Of a stretch of DNA of 64,000 nucleotides, positions 12,581 to 22,548 are shown one piece after another (within the stretch, counting starts at the first letter, position 1; the number at the start of each line of letters is the position of its first letter). The notes beneath the pieces were generated by a model. It saw only the letters and a list, made by a program, of their open reading frames with translations, searched no databases and was not told the origin of the DNA. Origin of the DNA: Sabethes cyaneus (lineage: Eukaryota > Arthropoda > Insecta > Diptera > Culicidae); contig NC_071354.1 of assembly GCF_943734655.1 (NCBI RefSeq), positions 155,083,142 through 155,147,141 on the forward strand. The letters are read 5' to 3'. A program made the position numbers and the translations under genes.

Positions 12581-13110
12581 ATTTGGACGTTGGTAATACA
12601 TTATTCCCACCACGGTTGCTCTACAATACTAATTGAATTAAATAATGGCAATTGACTTCAACATAGATCTGTTTACGTATGTTTATAACCACATTTGCAA
12701 GGGGGCAAATTGTACCACCTCAAGTGGGGCAAATTGGCCTGCTTTTACTTATTTGCAAAAATATTAAATGCCAAAGCAAATCAAGCGTTTCATATCGTAA
12801 TTTGTGACAGAGATGTCTTTTTGAAGTTCACTTCACGCAATAGAATTGCAACAACGGGTTATCTACAGATTTTGACAAGAAAATAGCTTATGGAAACGAC
12901 GCCAAAAGTTACATCGGAAGGTGCTCAAAAACAAATTTATTTTTGTTTTGTTTTTATAGCATGTGACAACTGTCATACTTGCATAGTGGGCTAGTTCCAT
13001 CAAATACTATGGTTTCTGTGTGGTTTTGCATTTTAATTTTGCTTGTTTAGGGAAAAACGAAGGGAGGGCACATTGGCCAGGGGGGGCACGTTATACACAA
13101 TTCCCCTATA

Positions 13111-13472
13111 GGGTAAATTAGTAGACCGTTTATTGCTTGAGTTGTCGTCTTCACTTGCAATGTCATTTACATGTTGCCAATCTTTATATTTTACATATTT
13201 TTTAAAACAGATTGGAATGACTGTTTTCCTTTTATGGACCCTTATGGTTCACAGTAGGATGCTGACCGGGTTCATTATAGGAATTCTAATGTATTTTTCA
13301 TGGAGTGGGTCCACTGATGGCGTCATTTTTTGTTTCCGTATCATGGACCCCCAATAAGTGAAATGTCGATTTCAAAGCATAAATAATCATATGCAGTTAA
13401 AATTTTATGAACTTAAATGTGTGTTATGTTTAGTACTTTCTATTTCGTCTCATATATCCTCAAACATAACAA
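13111..13472. mobile_element. Partial copy of the fold-back element arm
   Basis: Begins TA-GGGTAAATTAGTAGACCG and then follows the left arm of the element at 13476-15269 in direct orientation. Shared blocks include TATGGACCCTTATGGTT and GGAATTCTA followed by TTTTTCATGGAG. No second end of its own is seen, so it is a truncated relative lying next to the full element. Confidence 0.6.
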
Positions 13473-13475
13473 GTA

Positions 13476-15269
13476 GGGTAAATTGACCAATTAGTGGACA
13501 CTTTAGTGCTGGAGCTGTCTTTTTCTCTGAAATATTTTGAACTGATAACGCTAAACACCTAACCGATGGCACTTAGAATACTAGTAACATTCAAATCAAC
13601 CAAAAAAATATCATTTTATGTTGCAAATCTCTATATGTTACATATTTTTCAAAACATATTGAAATGTCCGTTTATCTTGTATGGACCCTTATGGTTTACA
13701 ATAGGATGATGATCGGGTTCATTTTAGGAATTCTAGTATATTTTTCATGGAGAGGGTCCACTAATGGCCACAGTTGCATTGTTATCCGTATAATGGACCC
13801 TCACTTGTAGAAAATGTTTATTTTAACGCATCAAAACCAGCTGAAATTTTATGAACTAAAATGTGAGTTATGTTTAGTTTGCTTTGCTGTTTTATGTCAT
13901 ATAGGTATTCTCAAAAATAAGAAGTATAAGCTAATAAACGCTGAAATTGTACCCGAGGTCCGTTATAGGCAAAGGGTCCACCTTGGGTCAACTTACTAAA
14001 CAAGCTGATAAACACCAGATTTGTCTCCAGATTATATGTAAATGGTTTACTATAGGTTAACTTACCTTATATCTCCAACAAAATAAGAATACCACCCGAA
14101 GACGTGATCAAATAGAAGTTAGAAACCAACCCAACCCACCGAAAGTTCAAATTCAAGGAAAGCTTTTAAGTATACTCGACGGGCTTTTAAAGTGACTAAC
14201 CATGCTTTTAAATTCAGCTTGCAAGTTGTTAATAATGTTGATGCTTTAAGCTCTGTGAAACTTTTGTGCTGAATTATAATGTCATTCGGCACATAATATG
14301 TTAATAATACTTTTGTTTTAAGAATTAAGCTCTGGTTAATCGCACTATATTTTTTCATTCGACGAGAAAGTTCCACCGAAGTTTTATTTGAACCAGAGTG
14401 TAAACATGTCAGTTTGTACCAAAAGCAAATTCGAACTTTAGGTTGCTCGGGCCTTCCCCATCATGTAGGGCAGTTCGACAGCCGGGGTTGCTGTCAAGAT
14501 AAATGGCGTACTCAGACCATGATAGAAAGTGGGCCACTGGACTTTTGCAACAAACTGCTGACTAGACTCGTGCGTTGAATCACTCAAATTTAGGCCTAGT
14601 TAGTTGAATTTCCTTTAATGTACTTAAAGCTAAATAAAGGTAAAATTTATTTGGCTTGAATCAGATGTTTATTTTGTATCAATTTTGCGCCAATCTCTTG
14701 TCCATTTTGTTATTATATTATGCTCATTTTGCCCCGATTTAATTGCCAAATTGTGGATTAGGATAAGTTATCCTATAGTGGATCCTTTACATATAATGGA
14801 CATATAATCGAGTACAGATTCGGCGTTTATTAGCTTGTACTTCTTATTTTCGAGAAAATATGACATGAAACAGAGAGTACTAAACATGCCACACATTCCA
14901 GTTTATAAAGATTTAGATGCATTCAATTATTAAAGCCTTAAAATCGACATATTCAACAAGAGAGGGTCCATTATACGATAAATAACGCAAAATATGTCGC
15001 CATTAGTGGACCCTCTCCATGCAAAATACACTAGAATTCCTAAAATGGACCCGGTCGTTATCCTATTGTAATCTGCAATGGTCCATGAAACGAAAATGGA
15101 CATTCGAATTTGTTTTAAAAAATATATGAATTTGGTACATAAATTGATATTTTTTAGGCTTAATCGAAAGTTCCTCGTATTGTAAGTGCTATCGGTTGTC
15201 TAGCGGTACCAGTCCAAAATAATTCATGGAAGAAAATTACTCAATGGACCACTAATGGTTAATTAACCC
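13476..15269. mobile_element. Fold-back element with about 0.5 kb inverted arms
   Basis: The left arm (about 13476-14060) is repeated in inverted orientation at about 14750-15269. The outer ends read GGGTAAATTGACC on the left and GGGTTAATTAACC on the right strand, each bounded by TA. Arm landmarks include TTTTAGGAATTCTAGT, AGAGGGTCCACTAATGG and AATAAGAAGTA(T/C)AAGCTAATAA in both copies. The roughly 0.7 kb between the arms has no recognisable gene. No transposase is present, so it is a non-autonomous element with unusually long inverted repeats. Confidence 0.7.
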
Positions 15270-15477
15270 TAATTTATGGTTGCATTTTTGTTTTGAAATA
15301 ATTATACCTACCCCCATTTTGTGTAACCTTAGTTCACCAAATTACCCAATGAATGCGCAACGTTTTATTAAAGACATTTCTTCGCATAAATTTGAGATGA
15401 ATTGTTCTCATTTTGGTTTTAATTCTAAATAATTTTGTATAAATCTAGTCTATGGTCCTCTTCCTCATCTCTAACAA

Positions 15478-17010
15478 CTTACAGCCGGGGTAGCTCGCAC
15501 TGTATCATGAATTTGTCTTTATTGGACACGATCCTGGGCTTATTCTTCTCTGTTGGGTACTCTTACCACTGCGTGCATTATTTTGAACTATTGTGGTACG
15601 GTCCGTTTTATTGTTTTACTATACGCTTCAAGCTTACCTATCACTTATTGAGGAAGTGACAGGCTGGTAGCTAGAGCGAGACAAGTGCCAATCAGGCATG
15701 ACTAGGTTTATGAACCTAGTACCCTGATCGGCGACGCCAACCAGATCTCCCCTTTTTGAGATACTGCAGTCTGCGTACTATTTGTGCTCCACGATTGCAG
15801 AGCAAGTGTTCCGAGGTTAAATATCATCTTGTACGAAACTGAGCTTCCGAAGATGATATTTACTCGGACAATATCCTGTCGCAAGACCGGTAAGCTTGCT
15901 GAGATCTCTCTTATTGAGATTTGAGACTCAGCAACTTTTGAGTAACCTAGGGGTGGGGATACTCGACGTTATATATTTATTTAGATTGTTTGAGCGATTG
16001 TACAGCCATCCTACTGGCCATAACTATTCGGCTCTCCCTTTGTTTCAGCCCACCCTCCAGCACACAGTCAGAGATCAGGCAGAGTGAATCTCGACCCGTG
16101 AGCAGAATGTTTTGGAGCCACATCTTCGTTTGTCGACTCACAACGAGTCGGCGTGTTGAGGATAGGCGAGGATCAGGACTGAACCCCTGTTAGCGCATCG
16201 TTCAAGTCCTGCTCCTCCCCTACTCTCCTCTCCACCTCATTCGTTTCTTTGTTTTTCGGCAGAGAGAGCTTGCACGGTAAGAAATCGTCCACTGCATCAG
16301 TGACCGGCTTGATGCAGCAAGGGAAAATTGCTGTGAATTGCGCCCTGGTACTCCGCAGGCTCCGTTGCGGCGAGAGCATTTATAGAACCCCCTCCACCAT
16401 TCATCCCTCGGCACGGCTCGCATCACACCTTGGATTAGGGGTTTATCCATTCAAGTTTTTACATAATAGCCATGGATAACAGCTATTACAACCATCTCCT
16501 TTAGGGGCTTTGGACCATCTGCTTTGGTTCCTGGGAGTCAAGAGAACCGTCCTGCAGGCGGAGATCTTACACTTCAGTCTTCGCATGAGTGCCCCCTTCT
16601 CTGTCCGCATACGACCCTAATTTCCACCGGTTGTCCGATTTCCACTAAGGAACGTATCCCGGATGGTACCACGAGGAGGTCAAGATAGGAGTTGCTGAAT
16701 AAGAGGCTGTGGAACCTCATGGTGGTTCTGGAGCGCATTATTCAACCATTTACCATCCACGGTCCTGGGCTACTTGTCGTCAATTCGTTGAGCGTCTTGA
16801 AATTCGCAAGTTTGCTTCGATCTGGTCGGACCATCTAGCATGTTGGTCACCTCAACTCCTGATGCGGGAAAGGTCCTTGAAAAGAATAGATTTAGCTGTA
16901 CATTCATCCAGCATCTTTGTGACGTGGCTGGCCCTCCGTTACAAACCGACTTTCGCCATGCGTATGATGTGAATCAGCTTGAGGTTCATACGTTTGCACT
17001 CATTGTTTAT
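15478..17010 (-). mobile_element. RTE 3'-end remnant (subfamily C), interrupted
   Basis: Bases 15478-15544 and 16759-17010 together match the 3' end of the subfamily C elements (compare 38200-38360 and 55200-55445 read on the opposite strand), including the region coding the C-terminal ..DQVESDLRLLR.. type sequence. The 1.2 kb between them is a separate inserted LINE derivative. The copy is strongly decayed. Confidence 0.7.
15545..16758 (-). mobile_element. Internally deleted LINE derivative, copy 1
   Basis: Flanked by an imperfect 17-base direct repeat (15528-15544, ACGATCCTGGGCTTATT; 16759-16775, ACGGTCCTGGGCTACTT). A second copy is at 24133-25097. On the minus strand the 5' part (about 16758-16180) has weak ORF1-like frames. 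The 3' part (about 15900-15750) resembles the C-terminal zinc-finger region of RNase H-bearing LINE proteins such as the one at 43454-44428: a TG(Y/H)CP..KYHLRK motif, then VQDDI, then a degraded EHLLC. Endonuclease, reverse transcriptase and RNase H are absent. It appears to keep both ends of a LINE while missing its middle. Movement would need a full-length relative acting in trans. Confidence 0.65.
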
Positions 17011-17454
17011 GATTCGTCAAAAGTTGTCCGCAACATCCGTGTAACAATTTTTGCTCAATAAACCTTTAACCGGCAAGTTTTTTCAGCACATGTTCCGTTA
17101 CTGTTTTTAAAGTATGTCTAAACACCTCTAAATTTTAATGGTTGTTCAGCTAGATTTGGAGAATTTAAACAGCACAATGCCAATTATATGCGTGAAAGAT
17201 GCGTTTGTGTGACTGTTATGCAACGTACAATAAAACGTTTATTCAGTACGTATAGATATGTTTATTAAACTTCTGTCTGATACTGAAGCTTTGAAGATAT
17301 ATTTTTACATCAATCCAAACGTAATAAACAAGCCTTTAAGTGAAATAGCACGTAATTTTATATGATTTGCGATGTTCCCTTTATGTGCATGTCAAAAGAC
17401 GGCAAATTACAAGATTTTTTCGAAGTGTGTAGTAGTCCTGTAGTCCTGTAGTCC
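17011..17454. other. Intergenic DNA, possible transposon flank
   Basis: No coding sequence recognised. It may hold the decayed terminus of the Tc1/mariner remnant that begins at 17455, but no clear inverted repeat was found. Confidence 0.35.
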
Positions 17455-18120
17455 TCACACCAATCCCGCAATAGCTTCCGCCTGGTGAGACAGTGCAGAA
17501 TCTTGTTGGAAGCAGTATGGTGCATTCTTGTAGTGTTTTTTGACGAAGGGAAGCAAATGGTTCTTCATAACATTCTTTATGTAATATTTAGTGTTAATTT
17601 TAACACCGTGCACAGTGAGCAGCAATGGAATCCATAAATTTTTGGAGAAACATCCCCATACCATCACCCCATCACATTCGGAAACCTTTGAACGGCTAGT
17701 TTGTCCCGAGGAATATTAGAAAGATATGCTGCATGTATCCGTTCATTTTGTTGGTTGTAGTGTTCCTGTAGTAGGAACATTTTTTCGTCCGAAAATACAA
17801 TTTCACAACTATCTTTCTAAAATATTCTTATTCTTCTTCTATCTTTCAAAATATGCTTCATGGTTAACTGTGAAATTCACTGTTCGTTGATCATCTTATG
17901 TTCAGGTTGATCTGGTTTCCGTCCAACTCTGTTACTCTTTTGATGGCTTCCAGTGTCCTTACAGTGTGTTTACAGTCAGGTTAGTGGAATATTTTTAAAG
18001 AACATCTGGTTTTCTTGAATCACTTGATGGTACGAAAGATGAATCTTTCGTTTATTCCGAACGGTTTCAGCTTCTTTAAAGCATCACATTATCGAAAAAT
18101 TTTCAAAATCTGACTAATCA
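17455..18120 (-). pseudogene. Tc1/mariner transposase remnant
   Basis: Broken minus-strand reading in several frames. Near 18100-17930 a helix-turn-helix-like section (KKLKPFGINERFIFRTIK, then TLEAIKRV) can be read. Near 17800-17690 comes VFSDEKMFLLQEHYNQQNER, and at 17667-17455 MVWGCFS, GVKINTKYYI and FQQDSALSH. These are the DNA-binding domain and the first two catalytic aspartate blocks (SDEK and QQDSA) of a DDE transposase, in the usual order. Spacing and wording recall the mosquito ITmD37E/maT-type elements, but the third catalytic residue region is lost. Stops and frameshifts make it inactive. Confidence 0.8.
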
Positions 18121-18413
18121 CGCGTCCATGTTGTTTTAGATACACTTTGTGGTTGTTTTTGTTAAATAGGGTCAGTGTATTATCTTATCAATCAGGATGA
18201 ATAATTTACATTTTATCTAGAGTACTCACCCTGACTGTAAATGCACTGTAAACATGGTATTTCCTATTCTTCAGTACTTACCCTTATATGATTTCATCAA
18301 TCATATAAATTTTTTGAACGAAACCTGCTGCAATTCAGATGAAATATTGGAATACAATCATCATTTTGTATTATCTATTTATACTATATTAAATATTTTT
18401 TCATATAATATAT

Positions 18414-18419
18414 TTTATT
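18414..18419 (-). terminator. Possible polyadenylation signal AATAAA
   Basis: AATAAA on the minus strand about 100 bases beyond the stop codon of the proline-rich gene at 18519-19135. It is the nearest good match; the surrounding DNA is very AT-rich, so it could be chance. Confidence 0.3.
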
Positions 18420-18518
18420 ATATATTACATCATAAAAATATTTTCTATTATTTAACGATCAGACCAATTGTTTAAAACAAAATAAATTACTTAAGCGTAT
18501 TTTGGTACGGCAAGCAAA

Positions 18519-19135
18519 TTAATGCAACTGAATTCGCTTCACAATTTCAATACCGCGAGGTATAAAGAAACCCTGCGATTGAGGGGCCGCTGGAGGTGCT
18601 TCAGCATAAGGCACTGGAGCTGGTGCTAGAGCGACTGGTGCAGGAGCGGGAGCAGGAGCTGGATAGGGTGCTGGTGCTGGTGCCTGATAGCTCAGATCCT
18701 GCAGCGGTTCTTGTGGGTAGGATGGTGCTTGGTAGATAATTTCCTGCGCCGGAAGTTGACTCTGCACCGGCTGAGGAGCTAGATACACTGCGATAGACGG
18801 TAAACGGAATTAGTTGTGCGTAAGCTATGCTTTTAGTTTCACGCTATTTACCTGCATCCTGTTGTGGGGGTGGTGCATAGATTGGTGCTGGAGGTGCTGC
18901 GTTGTAAAATGCTGGTGGTGGCGGTGGCGGCGGTAAAGCGTTAACCGATACACCAACCGAGGGTTTCTTGAATAATCCTGATATTAAATCCAGTTTTTTC
19001 TGTATCAAGTCGAAAGTGGGCTCTGACGCGATTGCGGAGACTAAAACTAACAAGCACATTAACTGAAAGGGAATTTTTTTTGTTAATTTCACTTTTTAAT
19101 GATTTTTATCTTGGATCACACTCTACCTTAATCAT
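18519..19135 (-). CDS. Secreted proline/alanine-rich low-complexity protein
   Basis: Three exons on the minus strand. Exon 1 (19127-19135) codes Met-Ile-Lys, followed by a GTAGAG donor. Exon 2 (18852-19062) follows a CCCTTTCAG acceptor and ends at a GTAAAT donor. Exon 3 (18519-18787) follows an ATCGCAG acceptor. The frame joins cleanly to 162 residues. The N-terminus is a signal peptide (MIKLMCLLVLVSAIASEP). Next come a short amphipathic segment (FDLIQKKLDLISGLFKK), a run of seven prolines, and repeats of PAPAP, YQAP and APAPV. The C-terminus is GIEIVKRIQLH. This resembles insect low-complexity cuticular proteins (CPLCP-like) in composition only; no chitin-binding R&R motif is present. A TATA box is at 19210-19218. 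The tiny first exon with a phase-0 intron matches the gene at 2875-3225. Confidence 0.8.
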
Positions 19136-19209
19136 GGTGAAAAACTTTGAACGTCACGTTTCTGGTCGAGAAATTCAACTTAACTAGACGCGCCCGCAGA
19201 ATCCTGAAT

Positions 19210-19218
19210 CTTTTTATA
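19210..19218 (-). promoter_or_regulatory. TATA box of the proline-rich gene
   Basis: TATAAAAAG on the minus strand, 75 bases before the start codon, leaving a 5' leader of about 50 bases. Confidence 0.6.
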
Positions 19219-19229
19219 TGAAACTCAGA

Positions 19230-20660
19230 CATAGCAGAAATGTTCGAAGAAATTATGCTTTTTGCCGTATAGAACATTTCCGAATCAGTCGGAAACACGT
19301 GTTTCGTTCAAGGGAGGAGTTCATAACCGGAAAAACTTGTTTCATTGATGTTTTAATAGAGGTTTGTTCAGTAAGTTTTGCAAAATTCAGATTTTAGTTC
19401 TATTGATTTATCAAGCGCAACTTTACAGGAAAAAAATTATTATTCATTACAAAATTTTATTCTAATGGTTTAAATATTTTGTATATTTTGGTAATTTTCA
19501 ACATATTTGTTTGGTCATCTCTATTAAAAGTTTTGAACAGATGGCATCTCAACCATCTGTGAGCACCTGGTCGAAAGTCGGCAAAATTAGTTCATAAATT
19601 ATTAATGAGCTAGTCTACGGACACACAGTGCGATATTCTTTCTCTGGAATTGTCGTACAGTGGTTCAGTGGTGTAGTTTTCGTTATGTCTATGAAATCCT
19701 ACATAATTTCGTTAGCCATTTAAGTTATATGTGATTTTCAGTGTGATGAATAATTTTCATTCTACAAACCTTCAGTGTATCACGTATCGATTCATAAAAA
19801 TCTAAATGGAGACTTTCTAATCAAATCAATGAATAGATGTGATCATCCAGATGCTTGTATAAAATAGGGTCTTTTACCTACACATCGACAAAGGCTTCCA
19901 CTGTGCGGAGACTATAGTTTGAGTTTAAGTTTTTTGAATGGCGATATCTATTAATAACGTGGGTCAACCCGGACATCATTCCATGTGAAAATTTCGCTAG
20001 ACAATACCTACACATTTTTGGCATCTAGAAACGTGAATCGGTACTGTGAGACCAGCAGTAATCTTTATCGAGAATTTTATTACCGAAGCATAACATTAGT
20101 TGTGGACATTCAAGGTGATATCCAGGAGAACTTCTGCACGCAAAAATTTATTTTTATGACAAAATATAATTAAACACAATGTTTCGGGTATAGCTTTATG
20201 TATTTTCAAATGATTGTAGCTTGAATATCTACATAAATTTGAGTTTGTTCAAAACAATTTAAGTCACAAGATTTAAAGTTTGAAAATTTGCTTTTGACTG
20301 ACAATTAAGATGGTGTTATAAAAAATTTGTAATTGATAATAATAAAATTTTAACAACAAATTCCACTCATTGTGAAATAGGTCTATTCAAGCTTTATTCT
20401 AAGCTTAGCAATAAATGGCTACAAGTTTGATGAAGCGTTTCAAACAGTTGAAATTGTACCGAACATGCTGTTGGAACCTTGCGATGCAATATTTGATTAA
20501 AGGTGCAAACAACATTTTGAATCACATGCATGTGCAATTGATTGTTGTTCAATTTGTTCAATTACGGTGAATAGTTCAACTTTGAACTTTTTCCTGTTTC
20601 ACTGGAGATCAATAGAGATTCATTAAATTGCGACTACAACAACACATCAAAAATTTTCTA
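19230..20660. other. Intergenic DNA without recognised content
   Basis: AT-rich, no gene or repeat end recognised. It lies between two small secreted-protein genes and may hold their regulatory DNA. Confidence 0.4.
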
Positions 20661-20863
20661 TTTAATCCATTGTGGAGTCACTCTACTTATATTATTTATC
20701 TTGTCGCTCTGAATTTACTAAGAAATTTGCTACTAATTCTTCATGAATCAACACACCTTTGGTCTAACAATAATGGCACAACTAAAGAAATCCACTTGTT
20801 CATTACTGATAGCGTTGAAATCACTGCAATTAGTGCATACTGCACTGCTGGCATTATTCTGTG

Positions 20864-21217
20864 CTACAGCCACCAATAATAGTAGTAATAGTACGGATTC
20901 CAGATAAACTTTGACGGATAATAGTAAACCCTCGGGTAGTAGTAACTGTAGAAGGCGGCCGCCCTGTCGGTTCGGGTTAAATCCTCTTTTTGCGCCGACA
21001 GAAGCTTTTCCGGAAGTATAGGTCCGGAATTGGCTCGGAAGTTCACCTCTACATCGGCCGGTGTGTTGTAAATCTCCGGTACTGCCAGTTTCTCCCCACT
21101 TGATTCCTCTTCCAGTTTTGGTTCCACCGGTTCTGTGGGAATTGATTGCGGATAGGCACAGATTGTTGTGAGCAAAATGCTCAGAAGAAACAAATTCTTT
21201 GAACAAAAGTAAGACAT
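20864..21217 (-). CDS. Small secreted protein with tyrosine-rich tail
   Basis: The open frame gives 117 residues from ATG at 21217: a hydrophobic signal (KNLFLLSILLTTICA, then YPQ), an acidic proline/glutamate-rich middle, and a C-terminal 32 residues with 13 tyrosines ending YYYYYYWWL. The motif KEDLTRTDRAA before the tail parallels KKDLERSETFG in the gene at 2875-3225, and the tails match in style, so the two look paralogous. An alternative start is possible. An upstream ATGATCAAA codes Met-Ile-Lys and could be spliced over a roughly 50-base intron (GTTAAG to TTCAAAG) directly to AATTTGTTTC, giving a MIKNLFLLS start like its relatives. The acceptor is poor, so the single-exon form is kept. 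The role is probably extracellular and structural, by inference. Confidence 0.7.
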   Translation of the reverse strand: MSYFCSKNLFLLSILLTTICAYPQSIPTEPVEPKLEEESSGEKLAVPEIYNTPADVEVNFRANSGPILPEKLLSAQKEDLTRTDRAAAFYSYYYPRVYYYPSKFIWNPYYYYYYWWL

Positions 21218-21239
21218 TACTTTGAATACTTTTAGCTTT

Positions 21240-22069
21240 TCTTAACTTTGATCATTTACCGTAGAGATTGACATTGATAACGGAAGCTACACTACTCGAC
21301 TAGCGGATTGCGAATGCACTTCTGTCGCGAATGGATTTTAGTTTTATTCATTACACCTACGCATTGTTTGGTTGAATCGAATTCCGTTGCAATAATTAGT
21401 TTTATATTGTCTGGATTAAATTGCACTGGAGCACCAGTAATTGCAGTTTGCCAATGCTGCGTGAATAAATCAATCGAAGCACAAAATTATCGAACCATAG
21501 AGTAATTCGTAGTGTAGCCTCCTGTACAATGGATTGTTCGAAACTGTGAAACATTCTGTCGAAATTACGTTATGTTTAATCATCGTTAGTGGCGGTAGTA
21601 AAAAATATCGTAACTGTACTCCCATGAAAAGTAATCGTTTCTCTCTTCAATTTTTTAATATAAAATATTATTTATCGCTATCTGCAACCTTCCCCATCTC
21701 TCTGGCAGAGCGGTATTCAATACCGTTAAGGTAAAGGTCTTTGGTTTTTGAGACTGTACAGGAACTAAACCGTTTTTGCTTGTCCTCATATTTGTAGAAC
21801 TCCTGATTGTGCTATCGAATGTAACACGTAGTAATCTGATGACGCGATATCTGGGGAATATAAAGGGTGGAGTAGAACTTCCTATTTGAGTATTTCCAAG
21901 TAAATTTCATCGAGTTTGGCAACATCATGGCGAGCGTTGTCAGACTTTAGATAATTTTTTTGTGCTTCTGCCCGTATGGTGGCCGTGTTTTGCGCCATGC
22001 CCGGCGCAATCGCATCAATTGAATTCGATACCGTTCTCCACATACATACAGTCGGGTCTTAGGATCTCT
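21240..22069. other. Upstream DNA of the tyrosine-rich gene, otherwise unrecognised
   Basis: No TATA box as clear as those of the other small genes was found upstream of 21217. The rest up to the RTE fragments is featureless to the eye. Confidence 0.35.
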
Positions 22070-22545
22070 TGCCGTATTAAGAATTCCTATCCGCTATACT
22101 CGGTCTTAAGTTACTCGTCGCCAATTCGTTAAGCGCCTCGACACACGCAAGTCGTCTTTGATCTGGTCGAACAATCTAGCACGTTGGGCCCCACTATTTC
22201 TGGTGCCGGCGGGGTTCGTGAAGAAAACGGATTTCATTGCAGAGTCGTCTGGCATCCTTGTAACGTGACCGATCTACCGTAGTTTCCCAACTTTATTTAA
22301 TATTTTTTAGTAATGTAGCAGAATAAAACGGAAAACTTTTTCTTTAACTCGTATTCGAGAATCTGCTAAGCCACTCAATGTAATAACCGAACTATCGCCA
22401 AGTGTGCCATGGGAATCTCTTCAAAAGTTCGCAGTTCATGGTTCATGCGGCTGCGCCACTCTCCGCTTTCCGTTTGTAATCCGCCAAAAATAGTCCACAA
22501 CACCTTTCGTTCAAATACGGAGAGTGCGCGTATGACTTCAGTAAG
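22070..22545 (-). mobile_element. RTE 3'-end fragments (subfamily C)
   Basis: Bases 22070-22300 match the subfamily C 3' end (same text as 57270-57480, for example CGTCGCCAATTCGTTAAGCG against CGTCACCAATTCGTTGCGCG). Bases 22400-22545 continue into the reverse-transcriptase C-terminal region. About 100 bases of unrelated sequence separate them. Fully decayed. Confidence 0.7.
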
Positions 22546-22548
22546 CTG

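Larger units (their letters stand above)
10248..13106. mobile_element. TA-flanked inverted-repeat element with GTGCCCC ends, carrying an RTE
   Basis: The left end starts GGGGAAATGTGTATAATGTG then a run of seven C. The right end, read on the other strand, starts GGGGAATTGTGTATAACGTG then seven C, so about 26 of the first 28 bases match. TA lies outside each end (10246-10247 and 13107-13108). A second subterminal motif (GGGGCAAATTG/ATGCCCC type) recurs near 10460, 10630, 12705 and 12725. Without the RTE at 10701-12580 the element is about 1 kb and has no transposase, so it is non-autonomous. Confidence 0.7.

Noticed and set aside
18519..18788. Treating the third exon of the proline-rich gene as a separate small gene
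   Set aside because: It has no ATG of its own in frame. The GTAAAT donor and ATCGCAG acceptor join it in frame to the upstream exon.
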